Shown: positions 1 to 7,714, counted from the stretch's first letter. The stretch is 64,000 bases of DNA from CAVVNN01 sp963838035 (GCA_963838035.1 CAWIPM010000009.1:1-64000); one strand, 5' to 3'. The notes: generated by a model from the letters alone, not told the origin. Numbers and translations are program-made.

Positions 1-578
1 CGCGGTGATGAAGCGTGGAATCACCGCCGCGTACTGAGACAATGGATCCTGTCGCGGCCCGAAGACATTGAAGTAGCGCAGCGCAACCGTCTCCAGGTCA
101 TAGACAGAGGAGAAGGCGCGGCAGTAGCCCTCGGCAGCCAACTTCGCCACCGCGTATGGAGCGATCGGCATCGGCGCCCGGTCCTCCTGCTTAGGTAGGT
201 GCGGGTCAGAGCCGTAGATCGAGGAGGAGGAGGCATAAACGACTCGGCGCACCCCGCTGTCCCGTGACGCCAGCAAGATGTTGAGCGTCCCGATCACATT
301 TGCCGCGTTGCTGGTCAGCGGGTCCTGGATGGAACGCGGTACCGACGGCAGGGCGGCCTCATGGAAGACGACTTCGCAGCCCTGGACCGCGTTGTGAGCG
401 CGCTCATAGCTCTGGATGTCGCCCTCGATCAGCTCAATCGAGTCACTGAAGGGGACCAGGTTGGCGCGTGACCCGGTCGAGAAGTTGTCGAGGACGCGGA
501 CCTCGTGGCCGTCGCAAGTAGCCGCTCAACCAAGTGCGAGCCGATGAATCCCGCGCCGCCGGTTACCAGTGCCTTCAT
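1..578 (-). pseudogene. NAD-dependent nucleotide-sugar epimerase (UDP-glucose 4-epimerase-like), partial and frameshifted
   Basis: Short-chain-dehydrogenase-type epimerase acting on nucleotide sugars for surface polysaccharide. The ATG at 578 begins MKALVTGGAGFIGSH, with the NAD-binding GGAGFIG near residues 7-13. After about 21 residues the frame breaks near position 513, where one base seems to be missing in the codons after ERLLA. In the next frame the canonical protein resumes (DGHEVRVLDNF) and continues with YASSSSIYG and the catalytic YAVAK, then RYFNVFGPRQ, to the left edge of the window. The C-terminus is outside the window. The high quality of both halves means the indel is either recent or an assembly error. 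Family assignment is firm; the substrate is unknown. Confidence 0.8.
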
Positions 579-625
579 CGCGCGCAACGATAGCCAGAGA
601 TGCCGCTCAGGCGTCGCGGTTCGCG

Positions 626-1757
626 TCACCCGTTCTTGAAAGCGTAGAAGGCCGGCTTCGGATGGCCCGTGTAGGTCAAGAGGCCCCGGTTTACCTCGGT
701 TCCGATCCCATTCGGTTCTTCATCAAAGAGCTCGAACCAGCCCAGGGTGAAGATCCGATGCCAGGTCCGAGTGATTTTCAGTCCGGCAGCCAGCCAGTTC
801 CGGGCCGTCTGCTTTGAGACCCAGTAGTTGAACTCATCATTGGCATGGTCCGTTGGGACGAAGTACTCCGAGAGGAAGAGCCGCAGAGGGCGTGGATTGC
901 GCCCGGCTCGAGACAGGTAGCGATCCACGTATTCGGCGACGACATCCAAGTCGCAGAAATCAGCGATGCCGCTTCCGGGATTGATCAGGTTCTTGCTGAG
1001 ATCTGGTCGCCGGTAGCCAAACGGGATTATGGCCGTAGTAGTCCATCCGGGGCGGCTTGCCGTTGGGAAGGCGCAGGGCTTTGATAAACGCCAATGGCCT
1101 GATGTCGCCGCCGCTAAAGCTATTGCCGCCGATGACCATGTTTTCTGGGCTGACGTTCTTCAGCGCGGCATAGGAGTCGTCGAGGATCTGGGCATAGATT
1201 TCTGGACCCCGGCGCTGCGACGGCGTCAAGTCGAGGCCAACCACGTGCTTGGGTAATGGCATGAAGTTGATGCGACGGGTCGGCTCGCCCCAGATCTCCC
1301 AGTAGTGGACTTGCGGCCAGTGCTTCGACGCGGCAGCGACAAAGTCGGCGAAATCCTGAGGGTTCCTCGGCGCCCATCGCCAGGGGCGGCCGCCGTTGGC
1401 CCAACTCGGCGCTCCGGATACCTCGAGAACGACCTGGATCCCGTAGCGCTGAGCGTTAGTGAGCGCTTCATCGACGGCCGGCGTCCAGTGGTAGGCAGGA
1501 TCATTCGGATTCGTCGGGTCCTTCGGACGAGTCGGCGCTATCCGCGACCAGTTGATCGTGAACTCGTAGAGCCCGGCGCCTAATTCGTCGTAGGTCCTGA
1601 AGGAGGCGGCGTCCTGGGGGCCCCAGATCAGCTTCCGGGTCGTCACCTGGGCTGAGGCGTGGTTTGCGAGCGCCAAAAAGAGGCAACCGAGCAGGAAAAC
1701 AGCCAGCAGAACCCCTCGCTCCCCGGAATGTCTCCGCGCTACAGTCTTCGTCTTCAA
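626..1757 (-). pseudogene. Secreted glycoside hydrolase (TIM-barrel, GH5/GH39-like), frameshifted
   Basis: Probable exported polysaccharide-cleaving enzyme. The ATG at 1757 opens a clear signal peptide (basic residues, then a hydrophobic stretch ending near ANHASAQ, about 37 residues). The barrel includes INWSRIAPTRP, VVLEVSGAPSWA and YWEIWGEP, where GEP stands where clan-A hydrolases usually have NEP with the acid/base Glu. A second frame carries LFLSEYFVPTDHAND, whose Glu is a candidate nucleophile. The two parts join through HNP(F)GYRRPDLSKN if one extra base near 1022 is removed, so this is one gene with a single-base insertion. It ends at 626, 47 bp from the epimerase start and on the same strand. 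The exact GH family is uncertain. Confidence 0.7.
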
Positions 1758-1786
1758 AGTCTTTCTCTGCCTCGGACCTTCTTCCG

Positions 1787-2290
1787 ATGATCAGCGCCAT
1801 GCTCAGCCAGCGGCCTTTTCGGTCCGTCGTCGCACTGGCCGCAATCAGCAGTCTTGGCTTCTTGGGGCTCGTTGCCCCATCGGCCGCGTCTGCCGGCGCT
1901 GTGCATTTCGACCCGAACAGCCCTGCCGGTAAAGAGTACGCGCTTCCGTTGGCCGAAGCCCGCAGCGAAGCAACCGGCCAAGAAGCCCATCATGGCGGAG
2001 GATCAGCCTCGAGTACACCACTGTTCGGCGTTGGCATCTCTGGGAGGGGAGGCCCCAGCGCCAACGCATTCCGCCAAGAAGCCCCTCCCAAGAGTCCAGC
2101 TGGGTCTCAGCCTGCACAGCCGGCTGGGGGCGAACCAAGACGCTCCGCAACACCCGGCCGATTGGCGCCATCACTGGTAGGGCGGAGCTATCCGACATCC
2201 AGCGCAGTTGCTCTTGTTGCGGTCATCTTGGTGGCTGCGGCAGGCTCCGGCCTTGGGCTGAGGCTGCTCAGCGGAATCCGGACAAGCTGA
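1787..2290 (+). CDS. Hypothetical secreted protein with signal peptide and C-terminal membrane anchor
   Basis: Function not recognised. Starting at the ATG at 1787 (another ATG is at 1799) gives 167 residues. An N-terminal hydrophobic segment ending near APSAASA looks like a signal peptide. A short ordered part follows (VHFDPNSPAGKEYALPLAEA), then about 90 residues rich in Gly, Ser, Pro and Ala, then a hydrophobic segment (SAVALVAVILVAAAGSG) and a short basic tail, RLLSGIRTS. This layout suggests an extracytoplasmic stalk held by a C-terminal membrane helix. It is divergent from the glycoside hydrolase, with only 29 bp between the starts, so the two may share a promoter region. It shows no frameshift, unlike its four recognisable neighbours. 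Confidence 0.6.
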   Translation: MISAMLSQRPFRSVVALAAISSLGFLGLVAPSAASAGAVHFDPNSPAGKEYALPLAEARSEATGQEAHHGGGSASSTPLFGVGISGRGGPSANAFRQEAPPKSPAGSQPAQPAGGEPRRSATPGRLAPSLVGRSYPTSSAVALVAVILVAAAGSGLGLRLLSGIRTS

Positions 2291-2569
2291 GGAATCGGTC
2301 CGTCGCAAGGGAGCCCTTGAACGGCTGCGCATCGCGGTCGAGCGGGTCCGATGCAAAAGCGGAGAAATAGCGCCTTAGGCTTTTAATTTACGAGAGCGAC
2401 GCTCTTTCCGGCTGAGCTACCTGGGCAACGAATCCAGATTACCGCTCTTCATCGACTGGGCGGGCTGCCCCGGCTGGATCCCCCAAAGCGCCTTCTCCCC
2501 CGCCTACCTCGCCGGCTTCCAGCGCCGCCACCCTCCCATTTTCTGACAGGCGTTTAGCGCATCTCTTAT
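2291..2569. other. Intergenic stretch with tRNA fragment and possible gene remnant
   Basis: No intact gene is visible. The stretch contains the 5' half of a tRNA-Thr (listed separately). On the plus strand an open stretch ending at the TGA at 2544-2546 reads RLPLFIDWAGCPGW and then QSAFSPAYLAGFQRR. Its start resembles the substrate-binding end of glyoxalase-like (VOC) proteins, but no start codon or body of that protein is present, so it is at most a remnant. Confidence 0.4.
2387..2426 (-). pseudogene. tRNA-Thr(CGU) 5' half, truncated in the anticodon arm
   Basis: Read on the minus strand from 2426, the sequence begins GCCCAGGTAGCTCAGCC, giving a tRNA acceptor strand and D arm, followed by TCGCTCTCGTAAA. 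This fits the anticodon 5' stem and a CTCGTAA loop, i.e. anticodon CGU. Homology stops right after the loop, and no 3' anticodon stem, T arm or CCA-side acceptor follows. A break at the anticodon loop is typical of tRNA genes used as integration sites. The fragment cannot encode a functional tRNA. Confidence 0.6.
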
Positions 2570-2592
2570 CCGATATAGCTATGTAGTATCGG
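2570..2592 (+). promoter_or_regulatory. Predicted PadR operator overlapping a leaderless promoter
   Basis: CCGATA at 2570-2575 and TATCGG at 2587-2592 form a perfect 6-bp inverted repeat with an 11-bp centre that itself contains the palindrome ATAGCTAT. A -10 hexamer TAGTAT lies at 2584-2589, 7 nt before the GTG at 2597, so transcription would begin at or next to the start codon. PadR proteins commonly repress their own genes through such AT-rich dyads. The overlap with the -10 box suggests autorepression. This is inferred from sequence only. Confidence 0.6.
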
Positions 2593-2596
2593 GCCC

Positions 2597-2930
2597 GTGC
2601 CGCAGAGGATGACCAGGCAGACGCTTCACCTACTCGAGGTACTGATCAGTGATCCAGCGCGCGACTGGTACGGCCTCGAACTGATGGATCGGGCGAATGC
2701 GCAGTGGGACTGTCTACCCGCTCCTTCACAGGCTGCAGGCAGATGGTTGGCTAACCAGCGTGCGTGAGGAAATTGACCCAAGCCGGGAGGGACGTCCGCG
2801 ACGGCGCCTCTACAGGCTCACTGCGCTGGGCCAAACCCAGGCCCGGAAGGCTCTGGCGCGTAATCCCAAGACCCCTCGAAAGGCCAGGGGAACTCGAGTG
2901 GGCTTGCGCCCGGACGGGGCAACCGCGTGA
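2597..2930 (+). pseudogene. PadR-family transcriptional regulator, frameshifted
   Basis: Winged-helix DNA-binding repressor. From the GTG at 2597 (an ATG is at 2609) the first frame encodes RQTLHLLEVL and WYGLELMDRA, the PadR helix region. The next frame, from 2697, encodes RSGTVYPLLHRLQADGWL and EGRPRRRLYRLTALG, the recognition helix and wing. One extra or two missing bases near 2695 separate them. The intact protein would be about 111 residues, the usual size for short PadR proteins. Its last bases overlap the next gene as GTGA, so the two form an operon. The upstream dyad suggests autoregulation. Whether the break is real or a sequencing error cannot be told here. Confidence 0.7.
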
Positions 2931-3732
2931 TTCCAATCTTGCTCTCTGTTTGCGTCCTGCTCCTCTGGGCGGCGAAGCAGATCTTCGGTTCCCTTATTGG
3001 GCAGCAGGCGCGCGGCTCGGTCCCCGACTACACCCATCGCCTGGTGAAGCGAGCGGCGGAAATGCTGCCCAATGAGCTCGCTGCCAGCTATGAAGAGGAC
3101 TGGCTGGCCGAGCTGAAGGCCCTCGAAAACAAGCCACTGAGCGCGATCCGATATGCGCGCGGCCTTTCTCGTGCCGCTCGCTCTATAAGCACCGTAGCGG
3201 TTGGTGCAGAGCTGCCTTCGCGCCTCTCCGAGACGCTCCGCCGGATGGTCGAGTTCAATGCCGGCCTCTTATTCCTGCTGTCTCTTGCACCAGCCCTCAG
3301 TGTTATCTCGCTAGCCATCAAATTGGATAGTCGAGGCCCGGTCCTCGTCAGCCGACAACGGCTCGGCAAGGAAGGCGAGCCCTTCCGCCTTCTCTCCTTC
3401 GCACGCTCCACGTCGCGGAGCACGGCGCATCGGGAGGGCCGCACCGCACTCGGATCGGCGAACTACTGGACCGAACCGCGCTCGATTCGGGACCGACTTT
3501 TGTCAGCCTGTTGCGCGGGCAGTTGGCCCTCGTCGGCCCACCGCCGCAGCATCCCGCGTCAGAGGAGCCCCCGCTTACCGTTCGCCCTGGAATTGTCTCT
3601 TGGGAGCGCCTCGTTGAAATGGGAGGCTCGGAGATCGGCCTTAAGGAGGCGCGCCGCCGTGATCGCCATCGCGGCTTTCGTAGCGATGCCACTCTCATCA
3701 TTAGACAGGTGCGTTTCGATCTGCGTGGCTGA
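2927..3732 (+). pseudogene. PadR-linked membrane protein with sugar-transferase domain, frameshifted
   Basis: The GTG at 2927 overlaps the end of padR. Residues 1-20 form a membrane helix. A cytoplasmic stretch follows (RAAEMLPNELAASYEEDWLA) that resembles the short prefix domain often encoded next to PadR regulators. A second hydrophobic segment near residues 110-128 leads into a bacterial sugar-transferase core (KLDSRGPVLVSRQRLGKEGE, then PFRLLSF). The frame breaks near 3400, where a C seems to be missing in the FRT codons. The protein continues in the next frame with SLLRGQLALVGPPPQ and ends at 3732. Such enzymes move a sugar phosphate to undecaprenyl phosphate. The usual LVGPRP motif is LVGPPP here, so activity is uncertain. 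Confidence 0.65.
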
Positions 3733-3900
3733 CAGGCCTGAGGGGTAAGAGGTTCGCGCTGAGATGGGACCGGAGGTCGGCACGCAGCGCCCGTGAAGTC
3801 GGAAAGTGCTACTCCCAACTGCTACTCCCGACCGATTCGGCCACTACGATAGATGCCAACAACCAGCAGAAAGCGGCTGATGTGCAGGCACTTCAACGAG

Positions 3901-3941
3901 CGGGAGCGACGGGACTCGAACCCGCGACCTCCGGCGTGACA
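3901..3941 (-). pseudogene. tRNA-Asp(GUC) 3' half (candidate attachment-site remnant)
   Basis: On the minus strand this reads TGTCACGCCGGAGG and then CGCGGGTTCGAGTCCCG, the anticodon loop from GUC, 3' anticodon stem, variable loop and T arm of a bacterial tRNA-Asp, followed by an acceptor-like stretch CGCTCCCG. No D arm or 5' acceptor strand precedes it: homology starts exactly at the anticodon loop. tRNA 3' halves starting at the anticodon loop are the classic attachment core left by tyrosine-recombinase elements. Confidence 0.6.
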
Positions 3942-4050
3942 GCTGAGTGACCGGCGGGTCATAAGCGGCGTCGCAACCGAGCTGGACGCAATCAGGCCGA
4001 GGCGCTCGCCGGCCAAAGCGAAGGCCGATCTAGACAAATCACTCGTTGCT

Positions 4051-4072
4051 TGGTGCCCAAATGTGGTGCCCA
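4051..4072. repeat. 9-bp direct repeat, 13-bp period, near the tRNA-Asp fragment
   Basis: TGGTGCCCA occurs at 4051-4059 and again at 4064-4072. Closely spaced direct repeats beside a tRNA attachment core are what arm-type binding sites of an integrase look like, but no integrase gene remains in the window. That function is therefore only a suggestion. Confidence 0.4.
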
Positions 4073-4144
4073 CGGAACGCAGCTGACCGGATCGACCTCG
4101 TCTGTGGCTGCCGCATTCCCCACTAGAATGCGCTTGCAGTCAAA

Positions 4145-4218
4145 TGCCCCCGCCGGGACTCGAACCCGGGCCGCGCGGCTTAAAAGGCCGCCGCTCTAAC
4201 CAACTGAGCTACGGGGGC
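4145..4218 (-). tRNA. tRNA-Lys(UUU)
   Basis: Complete 74-nt cloverleaf on the minus strand. Acceptor GCCCCCG pairs with CGGGGGC and there is an A discriminator. The D stem is GCTC/GAGC, and the anticodon stem GCGGC/GCCGC carries the loop CTTTTAA, giving anticodon UUU. The T stem CCGGG/CCCGG carries TTCGAGT. CCA is not encoded. It lies 17 bp downstream of the thiSG stop on the same strand. Confidence 0.95.
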
Positions 4219-4235
4219 GCGGCGCCCATCGTAGG

Positions 4236-5210
4236 TCAAGACAGCTCGGGCAGGCCCTCGTCGGGGGTCGAGGCCTCGGCATGGGTTCGCACCGCGATGC
4301 GGCCGGCGCGGCGGGCAGCGTGGCCCGCCTCGACCGCGCGGCGCAGGGCGGTGGCCATTGCGACCGGGTCGCCGGCGCCGAAGATCGAGCTGGCCGCCAT
4401 CACCGCGTCGCAGCCCAGCTCCATCGCCAGGGCGGCATCGGAGGCGGTGCCGATGCCGGCGTCGAGGACGACCGGGACCGCAGCCCGCTCGGCGATGATC
4501 GCGACGTTGTAGGGGTTGCGGATGCCGGCGCCGGAGCCGATCGGCGAGCCGAGCGGCATCACCGCGGCGCAGCCGGCCTGCTCGAGACGGCGGGCGAGGA
4601 TCGGGTCGTCGTTGGTGTAGGGGAGGACGGTGAAGCCGTCGGCGATGAGCTGCTCGGCGGCGTCGAGCAACTCGACCGCGTCGGGATAGAGAGTGCGGTC
4701 GTCACCGATCACCTCGAGCTTGATCCAGTCGGTCTGGAAGGCCTCGCGGGCGAGGCGGGCGGTGCGGACGGCGTCCCGGGCCGTGTAGCAGCCGGCGGTG
4801 TTGGGGAGGGCGAAGAGGCCGAGCCTGTCGAGCACGTCGAGCACGGAGCCCTTGGCGTCGGGGTCGATGCGGCGCAGGGCGACGGTGACGATCTCGGCGC
4901 CGGAGGCGGCCAGGGCGCCCTCCATCTGCTCGAGCGAGCGGAAGCCCCCGGTTCCGGCGATCAGACGGGAGGACCACTCGCGCCCGCCCAGCTCCCAGCT
5001 GTCCTCGCCCCCCTGGATCGCGGCGAGGACCTCGACGCTCTGCCCCTCGCGCAGCGCCGTCGCCTCCCACTCCCCGCGGGGGACGACCTCGCCGTCGAGC
5101 GCGACCGCGACGCCGCGCGTGTCGGACTCGGCGCCGCTCGCGCGCACCGCCACCGCCAGGGTCGCCCCCGGAGGCAGCTCGCGCGCCTCGCCGTTGAGGT
5201 CGATCCTCAC
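4236..5210 (-). CDS. thiG: ThiS-ThiG fusion: sulfur carrier / thiazole synthase
   Basis: Makes the thiazole phosphate half of thiamine from deoxyxylulose phosphate, dehydroglycine and sulfur carried on ThiS. Residues 1-68 are a ThiS ubiquitin-like domain ending AAIQGG. From about residue 75 there is a ThiG TIM barrel: LIAGTGGF, DWIKLEVIGD with the Schiff-base Lys, PLGSPIGSG, and VLDAGIGTASDAA. The length of 324 equals ThiS plus ThiG. The ThiS Gly-Gly, normally a free C-terminus that is adenylated and thiocarboxylated, is internal here and followed directly by EDSWELGG. Sulfur transfer would then need cleavage after GG or another donor. It overlaps thiO by 4 bp, whose product makes the dehydroglycine. 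No ThiF is in the window. Confidence 0.92.
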   Translation of the reverse strand: MRIDLNGEARELPPGATLAVAVRASGAESDTRGVAVALDGEVVPRGEWEATALREGQSVEVLAAIQGGEDSWELGGREWSSRLIAGTGGFRSLEQMEGALAASGAEIVTVALRRIDPDAKGSVLDVLDRLGLFALPNTAGCYTARDAVRTARLAREAFQTDWIKLEVIGDDRTLYPDAVELLDAAEQLIADGFTVLPYTNDDPILARRLEQAGCAAVMPLGSPIGSGAGIRNPYNVAIIAERAAVPVVLDAGIGTASDAALAMELGCDAVMAASSIFGAGDPVAMATALRRAVEAGHAARRAGRIAVRTHAEASTPDEGLPELS

Positions 5211-6397
5211 CGCGTCACCTCAGCAGCGCGGTCGTCGCTTCTACCGCTTTGCGGTTGAGCTGACAACCGCGCCGGATGTGCGGCTGCGATCGCCTCAGGC
5301 GGTGGCTCGCCGCTGAGCGACATCGCCACCGCCTCCCCCGTGAGCGGCGCCAGCAGGATGCCGTTTCGGTAGTGGCCGGTCGCCAGCACCAGGCCATCCA
5401 ACGCGCCCGGGCCGACCAGGGGCAGATTGTCCGGGGTACCGGGCCGCAGGCCGGCGGCCGCCTCGACCAGCTCCATCTCCGCCACGTCGGGTAGCAGCCG
5501 GTATGCCTCGCGCAGCAGCTCATGCACGCCGCCACCTGTGACCCTGGTGTCGAAGCCCTGCTCCTCGACCGTGGCGCCGGCGATCAGCCGGCCGTCGGCG
5601 CGGGGGACCAGGTAGACGCGCTCGGAGGCGAGGATTCGCGCGCAGGGCGCCGCGCCATCGACCCCGCGCAGCTCGAGGACCTGTCCCTTGACCGGGCGGA
5701 CCGGCGGGCGGGCGCGCTCGGGCAGCCACTCCGCGCGGCCCGACCAGGCGCCGGCGGCGAGGACGACGGCCTCGGCGCGCAGCTCCTCCCCCGCCGCGGT
5801 TCGCACCCCACAGACCCGCTCCCCGTCGCGCAACGCCGCATCGACCACGACTCCGGTCCGCACCTCGACCCGCTCCGCAGAGAGCGCTGCCAGCAGCGCC
5901 TCGGCCAGCGCCCGCGGGTCGACCGACGCCTCTTCCGCCGCGTGCACGCCGCCGTGAAATGACGGGGGCAGGCCCGGCTCCAGCTCTCGGCAGCGCCGCG
6001 GCGCCAGCCACTCGGCCTCGAGCCCGAGCGAGCGCTGCAGGTCGTGGACGCGATGCAGCTCGGCCGCCTCGTCGCGATCGAGGGCGACGTGCAGGGCGCC
6101 CTGGCGCGCGTAGCCGGTCGGCACCCCGCTCGCGCTCTCCAGCTCGCCGACGAATCCCGGGTAGAAGGCCGCTGCGGCGAGAGTCATCTCCAGCAGCTCC
6201 GGCTCGCCGAAGCTGAGCTCGCCGACCGGGGCCAGCATCCCCGCCGCCACCCGGGTCGCCCCGGCGGGGGGCTCGGCCCGGTCGAGCACCACCACGCGCG
6301 CGCCCCGGCGGGCGAGGCGCCAGGCACAGCAGAGCCCGACGACTCCGGCGCCGACGACGACTGCGTCGTAGCTTCGCTGTCCGTTGGTTCGCGGCAT
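5207..6397 (-). CDS. thiO: Glycine oxidase ThiO
   Basis: FAD enzyme (DAO family, 396 residues) that oxidises glycine to dehydroglycine for thiazole synthesis. The N-terminus holds the dinucleotide-binding GAGVVGLCCAWRLARRGARV with the acidic end LDR. Further on are AAGMLAPVGE, typical of ThiO, then VLAAGAWSG and the C-terminal GLRPGTPDNLPLVGP and ATGHYRNGILLAPLTG that close the FAD site. It is the first gene of a two-gene operon with thiSG (4-bp overlap). Its start is 20 bp from the divergent thiE start, and a TAACTT -10 box at 6407-6412 suggests a nearly leaderless transcript. Confidence 0.92.
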   Translation of the reverse strand: MPRTNGQRSYDAVVVGAGVVGLCCAWRLARRGARVVVLDRAEPPAGATRVAAGMLAPVGELSFGEPELLEMTLAAAAFYPGFVGELESASGVPTGYARQGALHVALDRDEAAELHRVHDLQRSLGLEAEWLAPRRCRELEPGLPPSFHGGVHAAEEASVDPRALAEALLAALSAERVEVRTGVVVDAALRDGERVCGVRTAAGEELRAEAVVLAAGAWSGRAEWLPERARPPVRPVKGQVLELRGVDGAAPCARILASERVYLVPRADGRLIAGATVEEQGFDTRVTGGGVHELLREAYRLLPDVAEMELVEAAAGLRPGTPDNLPLVGPGALDGLVLATGHYRNGILLAPLTGEAVAMSLSGEPPPEAIAAAHPARLSAQPQSGRSDDRAAEVTR

Positions 6398-6417
6398 CTG
6401 GTCCTAAAGTTAGGCCA
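6398..6417. promoter_or_regulatory. Bidirectional leaderless promoter between thiO and thiE
   Basis: Only 20 bp separate the two start codons. They contain CCTAAAGTTAGG (6403-6414), two 5-bp arms around AG. Read rightward it gives the -10 box TAAAGT (6405-6410), 7 nt before the thiE ATG. Read leftward it gives TAACTT (6407-6412), 9 nt before the thiO ATG. The two -10 elements overlap and are near mirror images, so one element could drive both genes with almost no 5' leader. Confidence 0.6.
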
Positions 6418-7104
6418 ATGAGCTTGGCACGACCCGAGGCAACCGGCCCGCTGCGCCGCGAGCGGCTGCGCACCGCGCGCCTCTACTTCGTCTGCGAGGC
6501 GCGGCCCGGCGAAGCCGACCCCGAGCCGCTGCTGCGCGCGGCGCTGAACGGCGGTGTCGACATCGTGCAGCTTCGCGAGAAGAGGCTCGACCGGGCGACG
6601 ATCGAGCGCTCGGCGCAGACGTTCCGCCGCCTCTGCGACACCTACGGCGTCCTCTTCATCGTCAACGACGACCCCCAGCTGGCCAGGGCCTGCGATGCCG
6701 ACGGCGTCCACGTCGGGCAGGACGACGCCAGCGCAGAGGAGGCGCGGGGCGTGCTCGGCCCTGACGCGATCGTCGGCCTCTCAACCCACTCCGAGGAGCA
6801 GATCGCGGCGGCTGCCGAGCAGCCGATCGACTACATCAGCGTGGGGCCCGTGTGGGAGACCCCGACCAAAGAGGGTCGCGCGGCGGTGGGTGTCGCCCTG
6901 GTCGGCCACGCCGCAGCGAGCACGCGGCTGCCGTTCTTCGCGATCGGCGGCATCGACCCATCCAACGCGCACGAGGTGGTCGCGGCAGGGGCGCGGCGGC
7001 TCGGCGTGGTTCGCGCGATCCGCGACGCCGAGGACCCCGCGGCGATCGCCGAGCGGCTGCGGGGGGCGCTAGCCGTGACAGGGGACGCGGCTCCCGGTGG
7101 CTGA
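6418..7104 (+). CDS. thiE: Thiamine-phosphate synthase ThiE
   Basis: Joins hydroxymethylpyrimidine diphosphate and thiazole phosphate to give thiamine phosphate (228 residues, TIM barrel). Family signatures in order: VDIVQLREKRLD (pyrophosphate-binding region), FIVNDDPQLARACDADGVHV, GQDDASAEEAR, VGLSTHSEEQ, DYISVGPVWETPTK and FFAIGGIDPSN. A roughly 20-residue N-terminal extension precedes the barrel. It is divergent from thiO and shares the short symmetric promoter. The next gene overlaps its 3' end by 8 bp, so transcription probably continues into it. Confidence 0.93.
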   Translation: MSLARPEATGPLRRERLRTARLYFVCEARPGEADPEPLLRAALNGGVDIVQLREKRLDRATIERSAQTFRRLCDTYGVLFIVNDDPQLARACDADGVHVGQDDASAEEARGVLGPDAIVGLSTHSEEQIAAAAEQPIDYISVGPVWETPTKEGRAAVGVALVGHAAASTRLPFFAIGGIDPSNAHEVVAAGARRLGVVRAIRDAEDPAAIAERLRGALAVTGDAAPGG

Positions 7105-7597
7105 TCAACGCAAGCGCAAGCGCAAGGAGCGGGGGGCGGCGCCGAGCCCGCGCGAGCGCATGGAGCGGGGCTACGCGAGGGCCGAGGAGCGCAACCAGGA
7201 GGCGCGCGAAGCGCTGCCGCCGCTGGCCGAGGGCGAACGGCCGCTGGTGGTGACGATCGGCGCAGTGATCTCGGGGCTGCTCGCGCTCTCGATACTCGGC
7301 GGGTATCTGGCCGGCGTCCACGTCAACGGCGGAACGCCGAAACTCCCGCAGGTCCTCGCTCCGGCTCTGCTGACGGGAATCATGGCCTGGGGCATGTGGC
7401 GCGCCCGCTACTGGGCCGTGCTCGGCTTCCAGCTGATCCTCGTCTTCCTCATCTTCAGCGCCGTCTTCGGCCTCGCCGTTCAGGCGGCGACCGTCGGCCA
7501 GGTCGTCGCCACCCTGGGCCTGCTGGCGGTCTCGGGAACGCTCTTCTTCTTCATGGTCAAGGCAATGGCGCGGATCCAGATGCCAACCCGTAACTGA
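7097..7597 (+). CDS. Hypothetical membrane protein, three or four helices
   Basis: 166 residues from a GTG at 7097 that overlaps thiE by 8 bp. A charged, Lys/Arg/Glu-rich cytoplasmic N-terminus of about 45 residues precedes hydrophobic segments near 51-73, 85-104, 106-125 and 132-155, ending with a short basic tail. No catalytic motif is visible and the function is unknown. Translational coupling to thiE is the only contextual clue, and it may be incidental. Confidence 0.7.
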   Translation: MADQRKRKRKERGAAPSPRERMERGYARAEERNQEAREALPPLAEGERPLVVTIGAVISGLLALSILGGYLAGVHVNGGTPKLPQVLAPALLTGIMAWGMWRARYWAVLGFQLILVFLIFSAVFGLAVQAATVGQVVATLGLLAVSGTLFFFMVKAMARIQMPTRN

Positions 7598-7714
7598 CCA
7601 AGCTGAAGCACCGATCAGCGAGCCTCAATATCTGATTCCAGGTGAGCGGCGCCGATACGGCGACTGCCGCCGCGGCCGGACGCGTAGCGGAGGAGGCGGC
7701 GGTTCATTTCTCTA

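Larger units (their letters stand above)
3733..4144. other. Gene-free stretch with integration-site remnants
   Basis: No convincing protein gene is seen in these 412 bases. They contain a tRNA-Asp 3' half and a 9-bp direct repeat (both listed separately). The only open frames are short and read through the tRNA fragment. Confidence 0.6.

Noticed and set aside
2427..2546. A glyoxalase-like (VOC) gene
   Set aside because: Only about 36 residues at the end resemble the family, with no start or conserved metal ligands. Noted as a possible remnant only.
3822..4073. An 83-codon open frame on the minus strand
   Set aside because: It reads straight through the tRNA-Asp fragment (SCHAGGRGFESRRSRS) and has no protein-like composition outside it.
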